Shown here: positions 16,728-24,372 of the stretch, piece by piece
Layout of the letters: each line of letters starts with the position of its first letter
How positions within the stretch are numbered: position 1 is the stretch's first letter
NCBI GenBank assembly: GCA_937898415.1
Contig: CALDLA010000079.1
Coordinates: 1 to 36,748, forward strand
Direction of reading: 5' to 3'
Length of the DNA stretch: 36,748 nt
Source of the DNA: an uncultured Prevotellaceae bacterium
GTDB taxonomy: Bacteria; Bacteroidota; Bacteroidia; Bacteroidales; Bacteroidaceae
The notes under the pieces: model-generated
Databases searched by the model: none
The model's input: the letters and a program-made list of their open reading frames with translations, nothing else
What the model was told of the DNA's origin: nothing
Made by a program: the position numbers and the translations under genes

Positions 16728-18839
16728 TTACAGATCTGACTGTTTTACCCAAATGCTATAACTTCTAGCAGGAGCACCTAATTCTACTCGTCCGTCTGCT
16801 TGAACGGTTACTGTTTCTGTTGTATTAAGGACGTTCACAAGAGTTAGTCCGGACCAGTCTGAGAATCCCGTTGCATTAACCGTAACCCATAAGGATTTTG
16901 TATTTGTGTCATTGTTGTTAAGCACGATTATAGCACCGTCCTTTGTCCCATTTCCTTGCCTTCTTGCAATATAGACATCCTGTACATCCCCTGACGGATA
17001 TGGATTTCCCATTTCACTCAAAACTACAAGAGATCCGCCAAGATATGTCTTTCTGATAACTATAAGATCTTTAAGACTGTCTTTCAGCCATGATGGTGGA
17101 GTTACGGTTTTCGTACTGTCATCTGCATCTACAATAGTATCACCGAAGAAATGTGGATAGAAAATACATGGTCTCCCTTCATGTGTTAATAGATATGCAT
17201 ATCCGAGATGGAAGTCTTTTGTTACCCATTTGTCATGTTCCTTGCCCGTATCGTGATTATCAAGGAATGTCACGACAGACGTTCCAGGCAGAGAATTACC
17301 TGCATTATTGCGAACCAAACCAGCATGATTCAGCCATGACATATCAAAATCTGATCCAGAACTATTGCACATATCTGTTAATGTATTTTTCAATGGGAAG
17401 TCGAATCCGTCAACATCAGCACCTAAAGAAGCGATAGTATTAACCCAATTCTTAATTCGATAATCAGCTCCCCAGTATTCTCCGACAATAAAAGGCTGTA
17501 CACCATTTACCAAAGGAAGGCCATTAACCCAGTCTGCTACGAACTGTTCTTGGAATCCACGTACGAAGTCCAGTCTGAATCCGTCGAATCCGACAGTATT
17601 GATAAGCCATTTCCCCCAATCTCCTAAGCGAGTCTGTACCGATGTGTCAAAAGTGTTGAAGTCGTTTCCGAAGAACTTTGTATTTGTTACGATTTCGTCA
17701 GTTCCATATCCCCCTAACCAGTCATTAACGTCAACAGGGTGGAAATGACTATATGTCCAGCTGTAATTAGGCTCGCCTGTTCCTGTGTGAGTTGGATATG
17801 TGATATAGGTGTTAGTTCTAGCTTGCAGTTGTGAACTTGCAAGATTTAAACCATTGTGCCATATAGCAACAGGATAATATCCTTGCATACTTCCTGCATC
17901 AATCCATTGCATTGGTGTACCATACTCTTTTTTAGCCGTAAGGCGAATCTCAATATCATGGGCTGTCGTCAACGTTATTTTATATTCGTCTATATCAGAC
18001 TGGCTGCCTATATGTCCACGCACCGTTTTGCCCGATGCAGGAAATGTGTTATAATAACCTCCTCCATCATTTGGTTCATATTCCCAATTAATATCATTTG
18101 TAGTTATGCTGTTATCCCATCTTATCATGACATCATATCCCCTTTCCGTTGATGGAGAAGACCAAGGCAAACAATAGCCTTTTATCTGTATGTAATAGTC
18201 ACCAGCTGAGGCATTGGGGACAACCCACTTGATTTCATTGGCTGGATAAGGCATGAACTGTTCAGAATTAGCCTCATTAAAAACATAGGCTTTTACCGCA
18301 GGATTAACCTCTTCATTTTCATCACTTGAATAAACGTGATTTAGAACAACATCTGAATAAACGTTTATTCTTGGACTCTGATGCATAGTCTGGATCATCG
18401 TCTCTAATTCAGAACGGCTACCAAATCTGGTTTCTGTACTTCCTTTCTGATAATAATTACCTAAATCATAGTGGTCGTATATACCATAGCCATTATCCAA
18501 GATTCCCCAGTTTCCTTTTGCAGGGCCAGGAGTCCATATAGCAGAAATTCCACTTGACTTTAATTCAGAGGCTTTCCCACTAAGATTATCCCACCATGTT
18601 CCATTGAGGTTTGTCTCATCCACAGGGACATTCCAATAAAAAGCCTGCATCATAACATCATCCAAAGGAGATAATGTAGAAACCGAATAGTTTATATCCG
18701 TTGATAATCCAAGAGAGGATGAATTTGATGTTGTAATACCATCTGCATCGGCATAACAGCCAGACATAGCCAAGGTCATAAGTATTGCCATGATGCAGTG
18801 GCATACTTGACTCTGAAGAAATAAACGACTTTTTTTCAT
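16728..18839 (-). CDS. GH13 alpha-amylase lipoprotein with inserted PPC-like domain
   Basis: A 703-aa surface alpha-amylase, paralogous to the product of 14241-15839. I choose the start at 18839 because the open frame from 18875 would leave only about 11 bases of leader after the promoter, and from 18839 the product has a standard signal ending in LAMSGC (C28). Catalytic residues are D424 (GFDGFRLDF), E454 (FIVGEYW) and D530 (FLDNHDT). Between domain B segments, at about residues 204-340, lies an extra beta-rich domain absent from the paralogue. It includes YEPNDGGGYYNTFPASGKTV and DIDEYKITL, typical of PPC-type (pre-peptidase C-terminal) sandwiches that can bind glycans. The enzyme probably degrades starch or glycogen at the cell surface, with the insert aiding binding. 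Confidence 0.92.
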   Translation of the reverse strand: MKKSRLFLQSQVCHCIMAILMTLAMSGCYADADGITTSNSSSLGLSTDINYSVSTLSPLDDVMMQAFYWNVPVDETNLNGTWWDNLSGKASELKSSGISAIWTPGPAKGNWGILDNGYGIYDHYDLGNYYQKGSTETRFGSRSELETMIQTMHQSPRINVYSDVVLNHVYSSDENEEVNPAVKAYVFNEANSEQFMPYPANEIKWVVPNASAGDYYIQIKGYCLPWSSPSTERGYDVMIRWDNSITTNDINWEYEPNDGGGYYNTFPASGKTVRGHIGSQSDIDEYKITLTTAHDIEIRLTAKKEYGTPMQWIDAGSMQGYYPVAIWHNGLNLASSQLQARTNTYITYPTHTGTGEPNYSWTYSHFHPVDVNDWLGGYGTDEIVTNTKFFGNDFNTFDTSVQTRLGDWGKWLINTVGFDGFRLDFVRGFQEQFVADWVNGLPLVNGVQPFIVGEYWGADYRIKNWVNTIASLGADVDGFDFPLKNTLTDMCNSSGSDFDMSWLNHAGLVRNNAGNSLPGTSVVTFLDNHDTGKEHDKWVTKDFHLGYAYLLTHEGRPCIFYPHFFGDTIVDADDSTKTVTPPSWLKDSLKDLIVIRKTYLGGSLVVLSEMGNPYPSGDVQDVYIARRQGNGTKDGAIIVLNNNDTNTKSLWVTVNATGFSDWSGLTLVNVLNTTETVTVQADGRVELGAPARSYSIWVKQSDL

Positions 18840-18892
18840 AATTGTATTGTTATTGGTGAATAAATACAGCATCATAAAAAGAATAATTGTTG

Positions 18893-18924
18893 CAAAGATA
18901 CAAATTATTATTTAAAATACCAAA
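18893..18924 (-). promoter_or_regulatory. Consensus promoter for the second amylase
   Basis: On the minus strand, TTTG (18921-18924) is followed after 20 bases by TATCTTTG (18893-18900), a full Bacteroidetes promoter. Transcription should begin near 18886, supporting the start codon at 18839. Confidence 0.8.
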
Positions 18925-19208
18925 TGGAATGTTGCACGTTGAGAGCCAAAAACGCTTTAAAATCAGGCCATTTTTACTATTTTTGTGTGGTATTTGCAAC
19001 AAAATTCTACAATTTCGAATAAAAAACGGTTATTCTAATATAATAATAAAGAAAAGCATGGACCTGCCGTGCGTTACTATTTTCTCCCTTTTGTTGACAC
19101 AACAGGACCCATGCCCATACCAAACTTATCGGTATGTTGCACAAAATTACGAATTTTCATTGAAATATGAAATTTTTTATGTATTTTTGTGCCAAAATTA
19201 AGAAAATT
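18925..19208. promoter_or_regulatory. Divergent regulatory region between amylase and first TetR gene
   Basis: This gene-free stretch carries plus-strand -7 boxes TATTTTTG at 18978-18985 and 19182-19189; the latter has TTG at 19160-19162, 19 bases upstream, and would start mRNA just before the TetR ATG at 19209. Between them are several inverted repeats: GCATGG-a-CCTG (19056-19066) pairing with CAGG-ac-CCATGC (19103-19114), TGTTG-aca-CAACA (19092-19104), and CATACC (19116-19121) with GGTATG (19131-19136). The last, upstream of the promoter, is a plausible TetR operator. Confidence 0.5.
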
Positions 19209-19817
19209 ATGCGCAAAAGTAACAAAGAAACCCTGTATAAAGCTGCATTTAGGCTTTTTCTTGTAAAACAATTCGAAGGTGTGTCTTTAAGTGACATTGA
19301 GAATGAGTCAGGTTTAACGAGGGGAGCCATCTTCTATTATGCAAAGGATAAGAAGGACTTGTTTCATGATATTATAAAGCATTTTGTTATTGATAGACAA
19401 AATATATCCGCTAAAGTAAACAGTTCTGATTACACTTCTGTCCGTGATTATATTAATCTTTATATAAAAGGTGTAAGAGAAACTATGGACAGCCTATATG
19501 AATTACTCCCGGACATGTCTAGGGACAACGCAAGCAGAGCTTATGTTTCAACGATACTTGAGGCAAGCACTTTTTTCCCTGATGTGAATACATGGTATAG
19601 GCATAATGTTAATAATGATATAAGTATGTGGGTGTCTGTTTTACACAAAGGTGTAGAAAATGGAGAGATTCGAGAGGACATAGATTTTTTAAATAGTGCA
19701 AAACAATTCGTTTGTATATATTATGGTTTAACTCTAATGAATTCGTTTTCTGATGGCTTAAATACCAATCAGTTATTGGAACAAATGCTAAATTTTTATG
19801 ATTTTATAAAGAAATAG
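19209..19817 (+). CDS. TetR-family transcriptional regulator (first)
   Basis: A 202-aa TetR/AcrR repressor. The N-terminal helix-turn-helix covers about residues 8-55, with the family pattern LSDIENESGLTRGAIFYYAK followed by DKKDLF; the remainder is a helical ligand-binding domain. The open frame extends upstream to 19167, but that codon lies before the -7 box at 19182-19189, so the ATG at 19209 is the real start. It is read in the same direction as the ketosynthase-like gene 59 bases downstream and probably controls it. A related TetR lies on the other side of that gene; the two share TRGAIFY in the recognition helix, so they may read similar sites. Confidence 0.88.
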   Translation: MRKSNKETLYKAAFRLFLVKQFEGVSLSDIENESGLTRGAIFYYAKDKKDLFHDIIKHFVIDRQNISAKVNSSDYTSVRDYINLYIKGVRETMDSLYELLPDMSRDNASRAYVSTILEASTFFPDVNTWYRHNVNNDISMWVSVLHKGVENGEIREDIDFLNSAKQFVCIYYGLTLMNSFSDGLNTNQLLEQMLNFYDFIKK

Positions 19818-19864
19818 TTTGTTATTTGCCGTATTTTTACTATTTTTGCACCCAACATAACAAA
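19818..19864 (+). promoter_or_regulatory. Promoter with flanking inverted repeat, upstream of the ketosynthase-like gene
   Basis: TTTG at 19818-19821 and TATTTTTG at 19841-19848, 19 bases apart, form a consensus promoter beginning right after the TetR stop codon. The same segment is bracketed by TTTGTTAT (19818-19825) and its inverse ATAACAAA (19857-19864), one overlapping the -33 element and one just after the expected transcription start. This is a reasonable position for repressor binding. Confidence 0.55.
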
Positions 19865-19876
19865 TAGTATGTAATT

Positions 19877-21019
19877 ATGGCAAAAGAGGTTTTTATTACG
19901 AGAACATCATCCTATTTCCCGAACAATCCTGTTGAAAACGAGGAAATGGAAGATTATTTAGGTTTGATAGGTGGCAGGCCTTCAAGAGTGAGGAGCATTA
20001 TCCTCAGACAAAATGGTATTAAATGTAGGTATTATGCTCTTGACAAGAAAAAGAACATAACTCATACAAATGCTCAACTGGCAGCATTAGCCATTAAGAA
20101 GATGCTGTCACCAGAAGAACTCTCTATGATTCAGGTTTTATCTTGTGGAACAGCGTCACCAGATCAATTTCTACCATCCCATGCGTCAATGGTACATGGA
20201 GAGGCTTTTAATCATCCGCTGGAGATTTTTTCTTTTTCTGGAGTTTGCATGACAAGCATTGCATCACTGAAGGCTGCGTATATGTCAATCTTGTCTGACA
20301 ATTCTCAAAATGCGATATGTTCTACGTCTGAACTAATATCTCCGATACTCTTCTCAAGACAATTTGAAGAAGAGTATAATGCAAAAGCAAAAATTGAAAA
20401 GAATCCCCTTATCGCTTTTGAGAAAGATTTCCTAAGATTCATGTTGTCTGATGGGGCAGCATGTTGCTTGTTAGAAAATAGTCCACATAATGATTTAAAT
20501 CTTCGTATTGATTGGATAGAAACCATATCATATGCTAATGACAAACCAACATGTATGTATATGGGGGGAGATCTTGATGAACAGGGTGTTTTGATAGGTT
20601 GGAAACATTTTAATGATGAACAACGTGCTAAACAATCCATTTGGTGTGTCAAGCAAAATGTTAAAATCCTAAACGAACATGCAATCAGATTGTTTGTTGA
20701 TGCGATAGTGTATGCTTTTCAAAAACATGACATAGATCCCAATTCAATCAATTATGTGATACCTCATATATCATCAATGTTTTTTTATCATAAGTTAGAT
20801 GAAGAAATCCAGCGTCGAAAAATTCCGCTTGACGAGTCCAGATGGTTCACGAATTTGACCAGTGTTGGCAATATTGGTTCCGTTTCTATCTTTGCTGCAT
20901 TGGATGAATTGGTAAAAACAAAATCTCTTTGTGATGGAGAGAAAATAGTATTGTTAGTGCCTGAAAGCGGAAGATTTTCTTATGGAGTAGTGTTATTGAC
21001 TGTTAAAAAGAACGGTTAA
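19877..21019 (+). CDS. Beta-ketoacyl-ACP synthase III-like enzyme
   Basis: A 380-aa thiolase-fold condensing enzyme. The KAS III catalytic triad is visible as C124 (FSFSGVCMTS), H297 (VIPHISS) and N332 (TSVGNIGS), all intact. This family joins an acyl-CoA or acyl-ACP starter with malonyl-ACP; diverged members act in dialkylresorcinol, aryl polyene and other specialised lipid pathways rather than housekeeping fatty-acid synthesis. No other biosynthetic gene is adjacent, and no acyl carrier protein is seen in the window. The gene is flanked by two TetR regulators. The spacing suggests that its product or substrate is a ligand for one of them, which is inference. Housekeeping FabH is usually shorter (about 320-335 aa) and sits with other fab genes. 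Confidence 0.85.
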   Translation: MAKEVFITRTSSYFPNNPVENEEMEDYLGLIGGRPSRVRSIILRQNGIKCRYYALDKKKNITHTNAQLAALAIKKMLSPEELSMIQVLSCGTASPDQFLPSHASMVHGEAFNHPLEIFSFSGVCMTSIASLKAAYMSILSDNSQNAICSTSELISPILFSRQFEEEYNAKAKIEKNPLIAFEKDFLRFMLSDGAACCLLENSPHNDLNLRIDWIETISYANDKPTCMYMGGDLDEQGVLIGWKHFNDEQRAKQSIWCVKQNVKILNEHAIRLFVDAIVYAFQKHDIDPNSINYVIPHISSMFFYHKLDEEIQRRKIPLDESRWFTNLTSVGNIGSVSIFAALDELVKTKSLCDGEKIVLLVPESGRFSYGVVLLTVKKNG

Positions 21020-21034
21020 TCAAATATTTCTTCG

Positions 21035-21042
21035 TATCTTTG
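21035..21042 (+). promoter_or_regulatory. -7 box for the second TetR gene
   Basis: TATCTTTG lies 15 bases after the ketosynthase stop. No clear -33 TTTG is present at the right distance. Transcription would start near 21049 and produce a leader of about 160 bases before the ATG at 21210, which contains the alternative hairpins described separately. Confidence 0.5.
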
Positions 21043-21078
21043 CACAAAATTAAGGGTTCATATTTGTCTTCAACTAAA

Positions 21079-21206
21079 ATTGGGAAAAAGAAGTAACGAG
21101 ACAGATGTGAAGTTTGTACTATATGTGCTCATATCATATAAGTATGGGACTTCACTTCGTTACGGCCTCTCCCAATGGCTTGTTGAAAGTGAATGTTCCC
21201 ATACTT
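21079..21206 (+). promoter_or_regulatory. Structured mRNA leader with two mutually exclusive stems
   Basis: Stem A pairs ATTGGGA (21079-21085), GTAACGA (21093-21099) and GTGAAGT (21107-21113) with ACTTCAC (21149-21155), TCGTTAC (21157-21163) and TCCCAAT (21170-21176), in nested order. Stem B pairs AAGTATGGGA (21140-21149) and TTCAC (21151-21155) with GTGAA (21189-21193) and TCCCATACTT (21197-21206). Both use 21149-21155, so they cannot form together. Stem B ends 3 bases before the ATG at 21210 and would hide the ribosome-binding region. This resembles a translational switch; a cryptic repeat is the alternative. Confidence 0.5.
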
Positions 21207-21209
21207 TTT

Positions 21210-21803
21210 ATGCAGAGAAAAAAAGATACTCGCGAACTGATTTTGTCTCAAACATATAAATTGCTATTTGTTTATAATTGGGAGGCAATTACAATAGAGC
21301 AGATAGAAAGTTCTATTGGAAAGACACGTGGAGCCATTTTTTACTTTTTCAAGAACAAGAGTGAATTATTCAATTCCATTATTTTAGAAAGATTTCTTCG
21401 CAAGTTTGACTCATCAGAAATCAGTTGTGTCTCTATTACGAATTCAACTATAACAGGTTTTTTTAGCTATTATCGTACTCCTTTTGAGAGGATTTGCACA
21501 GATATAACGGAGAATTATGGGCAAGTAGATCCTAATCCGGCATTATTGAATATTATAGTTCAGGCGAGAAAATTATATCCAAACTTTGATAATGTTATAG
21601 AATCATATATTGAGGAAGAAATCCAATATATTGCCCAAAATGCTCTGGTAATGAAAGATAATCCAAGGTTAATCAATTCATTTAAAACTTACTTTCAATT
21701 AACATGCGGCGCCTTATTATTTCGATCTAATATTATATCTTTTAATACCAATAAACAAATACGTTCATATATAAGTGGACTTGCTTCCTTTTTGGGCGAG
21801 TGA
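21210..21803 (+). CDS. TetR-family transcriptional regulator (second)
   Basis: A 197-aa TetR regulator starting MQRKKDTRELIL. The helix-turn-helix (about 8-55) contains ITIEQIESSIGKTRGAIFYF and NKSELF; the remaining helical domain would bind a small ligand. The frame is open upstream to 21114, but the extra 32 codons precede the conserved first helix, overlap the structured leader and look non-coding, so I place the start at 21210. The gene lies between the ketosynthase-like gene and the membrane-anchored HTH regulator, whose promoter carries a perfect palindrome 69 bases downstream. It is a good candidate to bind that palindrome. Confidence 0.85.
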   Translation: MQRKKDTRELILSQTYKLLFVYNWEAITIEQIESSIGKTRGAIFYFFKNKSELFNSIILERFLRKFDSSEISCVSITNSTITGFFSYYRTPFERICTDITENYGQVDPNPALLNIIVQARKLYPNFDNVIESYIEEEIQYIAQNALVMKDNPRLINSFKTYFQLTCGALLFRSNIISFNTNKQIRSYISGLASFLGE

Positions 21804-21871
21804 TGCTATTTTTGAGCCATTTTGATAGAATTTTATATTCAAAATGATACAATATTCTTAAAAATTTATAA

Positions 21872-21885
21872 ATACCGTTCGGTAT
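21872..21885. promoter_or_regulatory. Perfect 14-bp palindrome, candidate TetR operator
   Basis: ATACCGTTCGGTAT is a perfect inverted repeat of the type bound by TetR-family dimers. It sits just upstream of the -33 region (TTTC at 21887-21890) of the promoter whose -7 box is TATTTTTG at 21911-21918, so a bound dimer could affect RNA polymerase entry. The ACCG-N2-CGGT core is typical of TetR sites; binding by the neighbouring regulator is inferred. Confidence 0.55.
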
Positions 21886-21910
21886 CTTTCGCGGTTCGGT
21901 CACAAATCCG

Positions 21911-21918
21911 TATTTTTG
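21911..21918 (+). promoter_or_regulatory. -7 box for the TPR/HTH regulator gene
   Basis: TATTTTTG, with a TTTC -33-like element 20 bases upstream. Transcription near 21925 excludes the upstream ATG at 21916 and supports the start at 21946. Confidence 0.6.
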
Positions 21919-21945
21919 CACAAACAATATGTAAATGTTTTGATT

Positions 21946-23640
21946 ATGAACTATAATACGAATATAAATATAAAAAAATCTTATACGCCCTGGTTATTTG
22001 TTACCGTTATGGCAATCTTAATGTCATGCTCACAGAGCAATATTAGTAAATCTCTTGAAATGGCAGAGCATATTATTAACGAAAGTCCTGACAGCACATT
22101 ATCTATTCTCAGAGAAATAGATTATGAGGCATTGGAAGATAATCAATTAAAAGCATTATATGGTTTATTATATACATCTGCCAACATAAAAAAACAAAAA
22201 GTCCCAGATAACGATTCTTTAATAGACTATAGTATTAAGATTTTTGAGAATAATAATGATTCTTATCATTTAGCAGATTCATATTATTACAAAGGAATGA
22301 TGAGTTATGCAAATAAACAATTTGAAGTGAGTGCTCAATATTTGAAGAAGGCGGAATATCTATCTATTGAAGATGGATATTCTCGAATAACAAACAAAAT
22401 CTATGAAAGACTTAGCTATTTGAACTATATTACAGATAATACAGCCTTAACTCTGGAGTATTCAAAAAAATTCTTGGACAGTTCATTTGAGCTTAAAGAT
22501 AGGACTCTAATCGGTCGAGCATTTGTTATGGTTGCATCTTCATATGCAGCGGTTAACTTGTCGGATAGTGCTTATTATTATTTAGAATCTGGACTACGAT
22601 ATATTGATGACGTTGATTCTGTGTTAAAAGCAGATATATTAGTAGATGTAGGTGAGATGTATTATGATAAAGGTGAAATTGATATGTCGAAGAATAACGC
22701 ATTGCAATCTGACTTTATACACCCTAATCCTCATGCAAAGATGTTACTTGGAAAAATTGAATATTTACGAGGTGACACTATAAGAGCAAATGAATATTGG
22801 GATCATGCTTTGTCGATAAACGACGTGAAGATAAAAAAAGAGTTCTATAAAATGGTCGCGAACTATTATGCAGAAGTTGGAAACTACGATGACGCATACA
22901 CCATTTCCTTAAAACTGGATAGTCTGAATGATACTATTAACAAAAGTTCTAAAACAGTACAAGAACTTCAGTTAAAATTTGATAGAGCGAAATCCGAGTC
23001 GGAATTATATCAAAAGATATTATATACTCTTATTATTGCCTTTTTAGCCAGTATTGCCCTTCTTCTTTTTCTGCGTTTTCACCAAAGGAGGGTCAGATCA
23101 TATAACAGCACTATAAATACACTTACCAACAAGAATGAAACTTACAAATCCAAAATAGAAAGCTTTTCAGAAAGAGTAAGTATGTATCAACATGAAATAG
23201 GATTGTACGTAAGCAAAGTATCTAATTACGAGGAAGAAATCAGCAAAAACATAGAGAAAATAAAGATATTAAAGACATCTGACAGGTCAAAGCAAAAGGA
23301 GATTGATGAACTGAAAGACAATATATCAACACTCTATAAATCTATCATGTCAGAACTGCAAAAAGGACATACAATCTATGAGGTAATAAAGAATAAAAAG
23401 CCAATAGTTCATTATTCTGATGAGGATTTAAACTCATTGGTTGACTTTTATAAAATCATAAATAATAAGGTATTCTCTAGCTGGTTAGAACGATATACAC
23501 CTCTAAGTGTTCGCCAATACGTATTCTTGATTCTCGAAAATTTGGGTTATGACGATTATGATGTTGCAGACGTTTTAGGTGTTTCAGATACAACTGTACG
23601 TTCTACCAGATCCAGAATAAAGAAGAAAACACGATTATAA
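21946..23640 (+). CDS. Membrane-anchored TPR sensor with cytoplasmic HTH domain
   Basis: A 564-aa regulator of a layout common in Bacteroidetes. The N-terminus has a hydrophobic segment ending in ILMSC, either a lipobox or a first anchor. TPR-type helical repeats follow (about residues 20-345, for example YHLADSYYYKGMMSYANKQF). A membrane helix at about 362-382 (ILYTLIIAFLASIALLLFL) leads to a long coiled coil. The last 65 residues form a LuxR/sigma-region-4-like helix-turn-helix (LSVRQYVFLILENLGYDDYD, VADVLGVSDTTVRSTRSRIK). Outside TPRs probably sense a ligand and alter DNA binding inside. It lies upstream of the peptide operon and is the most likely activator for it. The start at 21946 is chosen from the promoter position. 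Confidence 0.82.
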   Translation: MNYNTNINIKKSYTPWLFVTVMAILMSCSQSNISKSLEMAEHIINESPDSTLSILREIDYEALEDNQLKALYGLLYTSANIKKQKVPDNDSLIDYSIKIFENNNDSYHLADSYYYKGMMSYANKQFEVSAQYLKKAEYLSIEDGYSRITNKIYERLSYLNYITDNTALTLEYSKKFLDSSFELKDRTLIGRAFVMVASSYAAVNLSDSAYYYLESGLRYIDDVDSVLKADILVDVGEMYYDKGEIDMSKNNALQSDFIHPNPHAKMLLGKIEYLRGDTIRANEYWDHALSINDVKIKKEFYKMVANYYAEVGNYDDAYTISLKLDSLNDTINKSSKTVQELQLKFDRAKSESELYQKILYTLIIAFLASIALLLFLRFHQRRVRSYNSTINTLTNKNETYKSKIESFSERVSMYQHEIGLYVSKVSNYEEEISKNIEKIKILKTSDRSKQKEIDELKDNISTLYKSIMSELQKGHTIYEVIKNKKPIVHYSDEDLNSLVDFYKIINNKVFSSWLERYTPLSVRQYVFLILENLGYDDYDVADVLGVSDTTVRSTRSRIKKKTRL

Positions 23641-23742
23641 TTTTTGTTGCAAATACAGCCTAGAAAAGTGCAGGACTGTTTCATAATTTCCTGATTTTCA
23701 AGGTATATATATTTCTAAGGTGCAACAAATAGGCAAAAGCAA

Positions 23743-23774
23743 TTTGCAGTAACGAAAATTTCATCATATCTTTG
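23743..23774 (+). promoter_or_regulatory. Consensus promoter for the small secreted protein and possibly the peptide operon
   Basis: TTTG (23743-23746) and TATCTTTG (23767-23774) are 20 bases apart, a full-consensus Bacteroidetes promoter 22 bases before the ATG at 23796. I find no comparable promoter between here and the exporter gene, so much of the peptide operon may be read from it. Confidence 0.75.
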
Positions 23775-23795
23775 CAGCCAAAAAAGTTCAAAGGT

Positions 23796-24200
23796 ATGAA
23801 AAAGTTTATTTTCGCTATTTTAATTATGGCATGTTTTGCAATTAATGCAAGCTCAGCTACATATAGTAGCATTCATTATTTTGAAGTATCAGAAGCAAAT
23901 AGTTGTATTAAATTTCCAACTGATATTTGGCGTTCACCTTCTCAAAATGTGAATGCTATTAATGCAATCTACTATTCAGATTCTGAATTTCTGAACATTT
24001 CATTTCAGGAAAATCTTGGTTATGGAAGTATTGCTATATATCATAATGGCAATGAAATTGTCTATGACAATCCTCAAATGAATTACGGAGATGTAATTTC
24101 CTATGACCTTTCTGAATTCGGAAATGGGAAATATGTAATTGTGATTATCACAGGTAATGGAGTAATTCATTTAGGGTCATTCGACAACAATTACAATTAG
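23796..24200 (+). CDS. Small secreted beta-sandwich protein, DUF3244-like
   Basis: A 134-aa protein starting MKKFIFAILIMACFAINASS, a clean Sec signal peptide cut near residue 20. The mature part looks like the small DUF3244-type beta-sandwich common in Prevotella and Bacteroides, with the closing pattern NGKYVIVIITGNGVIHLGSF. Function of such proteins is unknown to me. The start at 23796 is preferred over the open frame from 23772, which begins inside the -7 box. It is the first gene after the TPR/HTH regulator and precedes the TonB-type receptor. Confidence 0.68.
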   Translation: MKKFIFAILIMACFAINASSATYSSIHYFEVSEANSCIKFPTDIWRSPSQNVNAINAIYYSDSEFLNISFQENLGYGSIAIYHNGNEIVYDNPQMNYGDVISYDLSEFGNGKYVIVIITGNGVIHLGSFDNNYN

Positions 24201-24372
24201 GTAGAAATGTTCAAAAAGTTTTACAACAGTATCCTTGTATACTATATTTTATAAATGAATACGGTCTTTATAGTTTCAACTATATAATCCAAATACAGGT
24301 AGACGGGGGTATGCTAAAGGAAAAATCGAGGTGGAACTATCAGGATCTTCATTGTCTTTTTTAATGATTCAT

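Noticed and set aside
19167..19208. Longer start of the first TetR
   Set aside because: The -7 box TATTTTTG (19182-19189) lies inside it, so it would not be transcribed.
24331..24372. Longer start of the receptor gene
   Set aside because: It begins with GTG and would hide the signal peptide; the ATG at 24373 gives a normal secretion signal.
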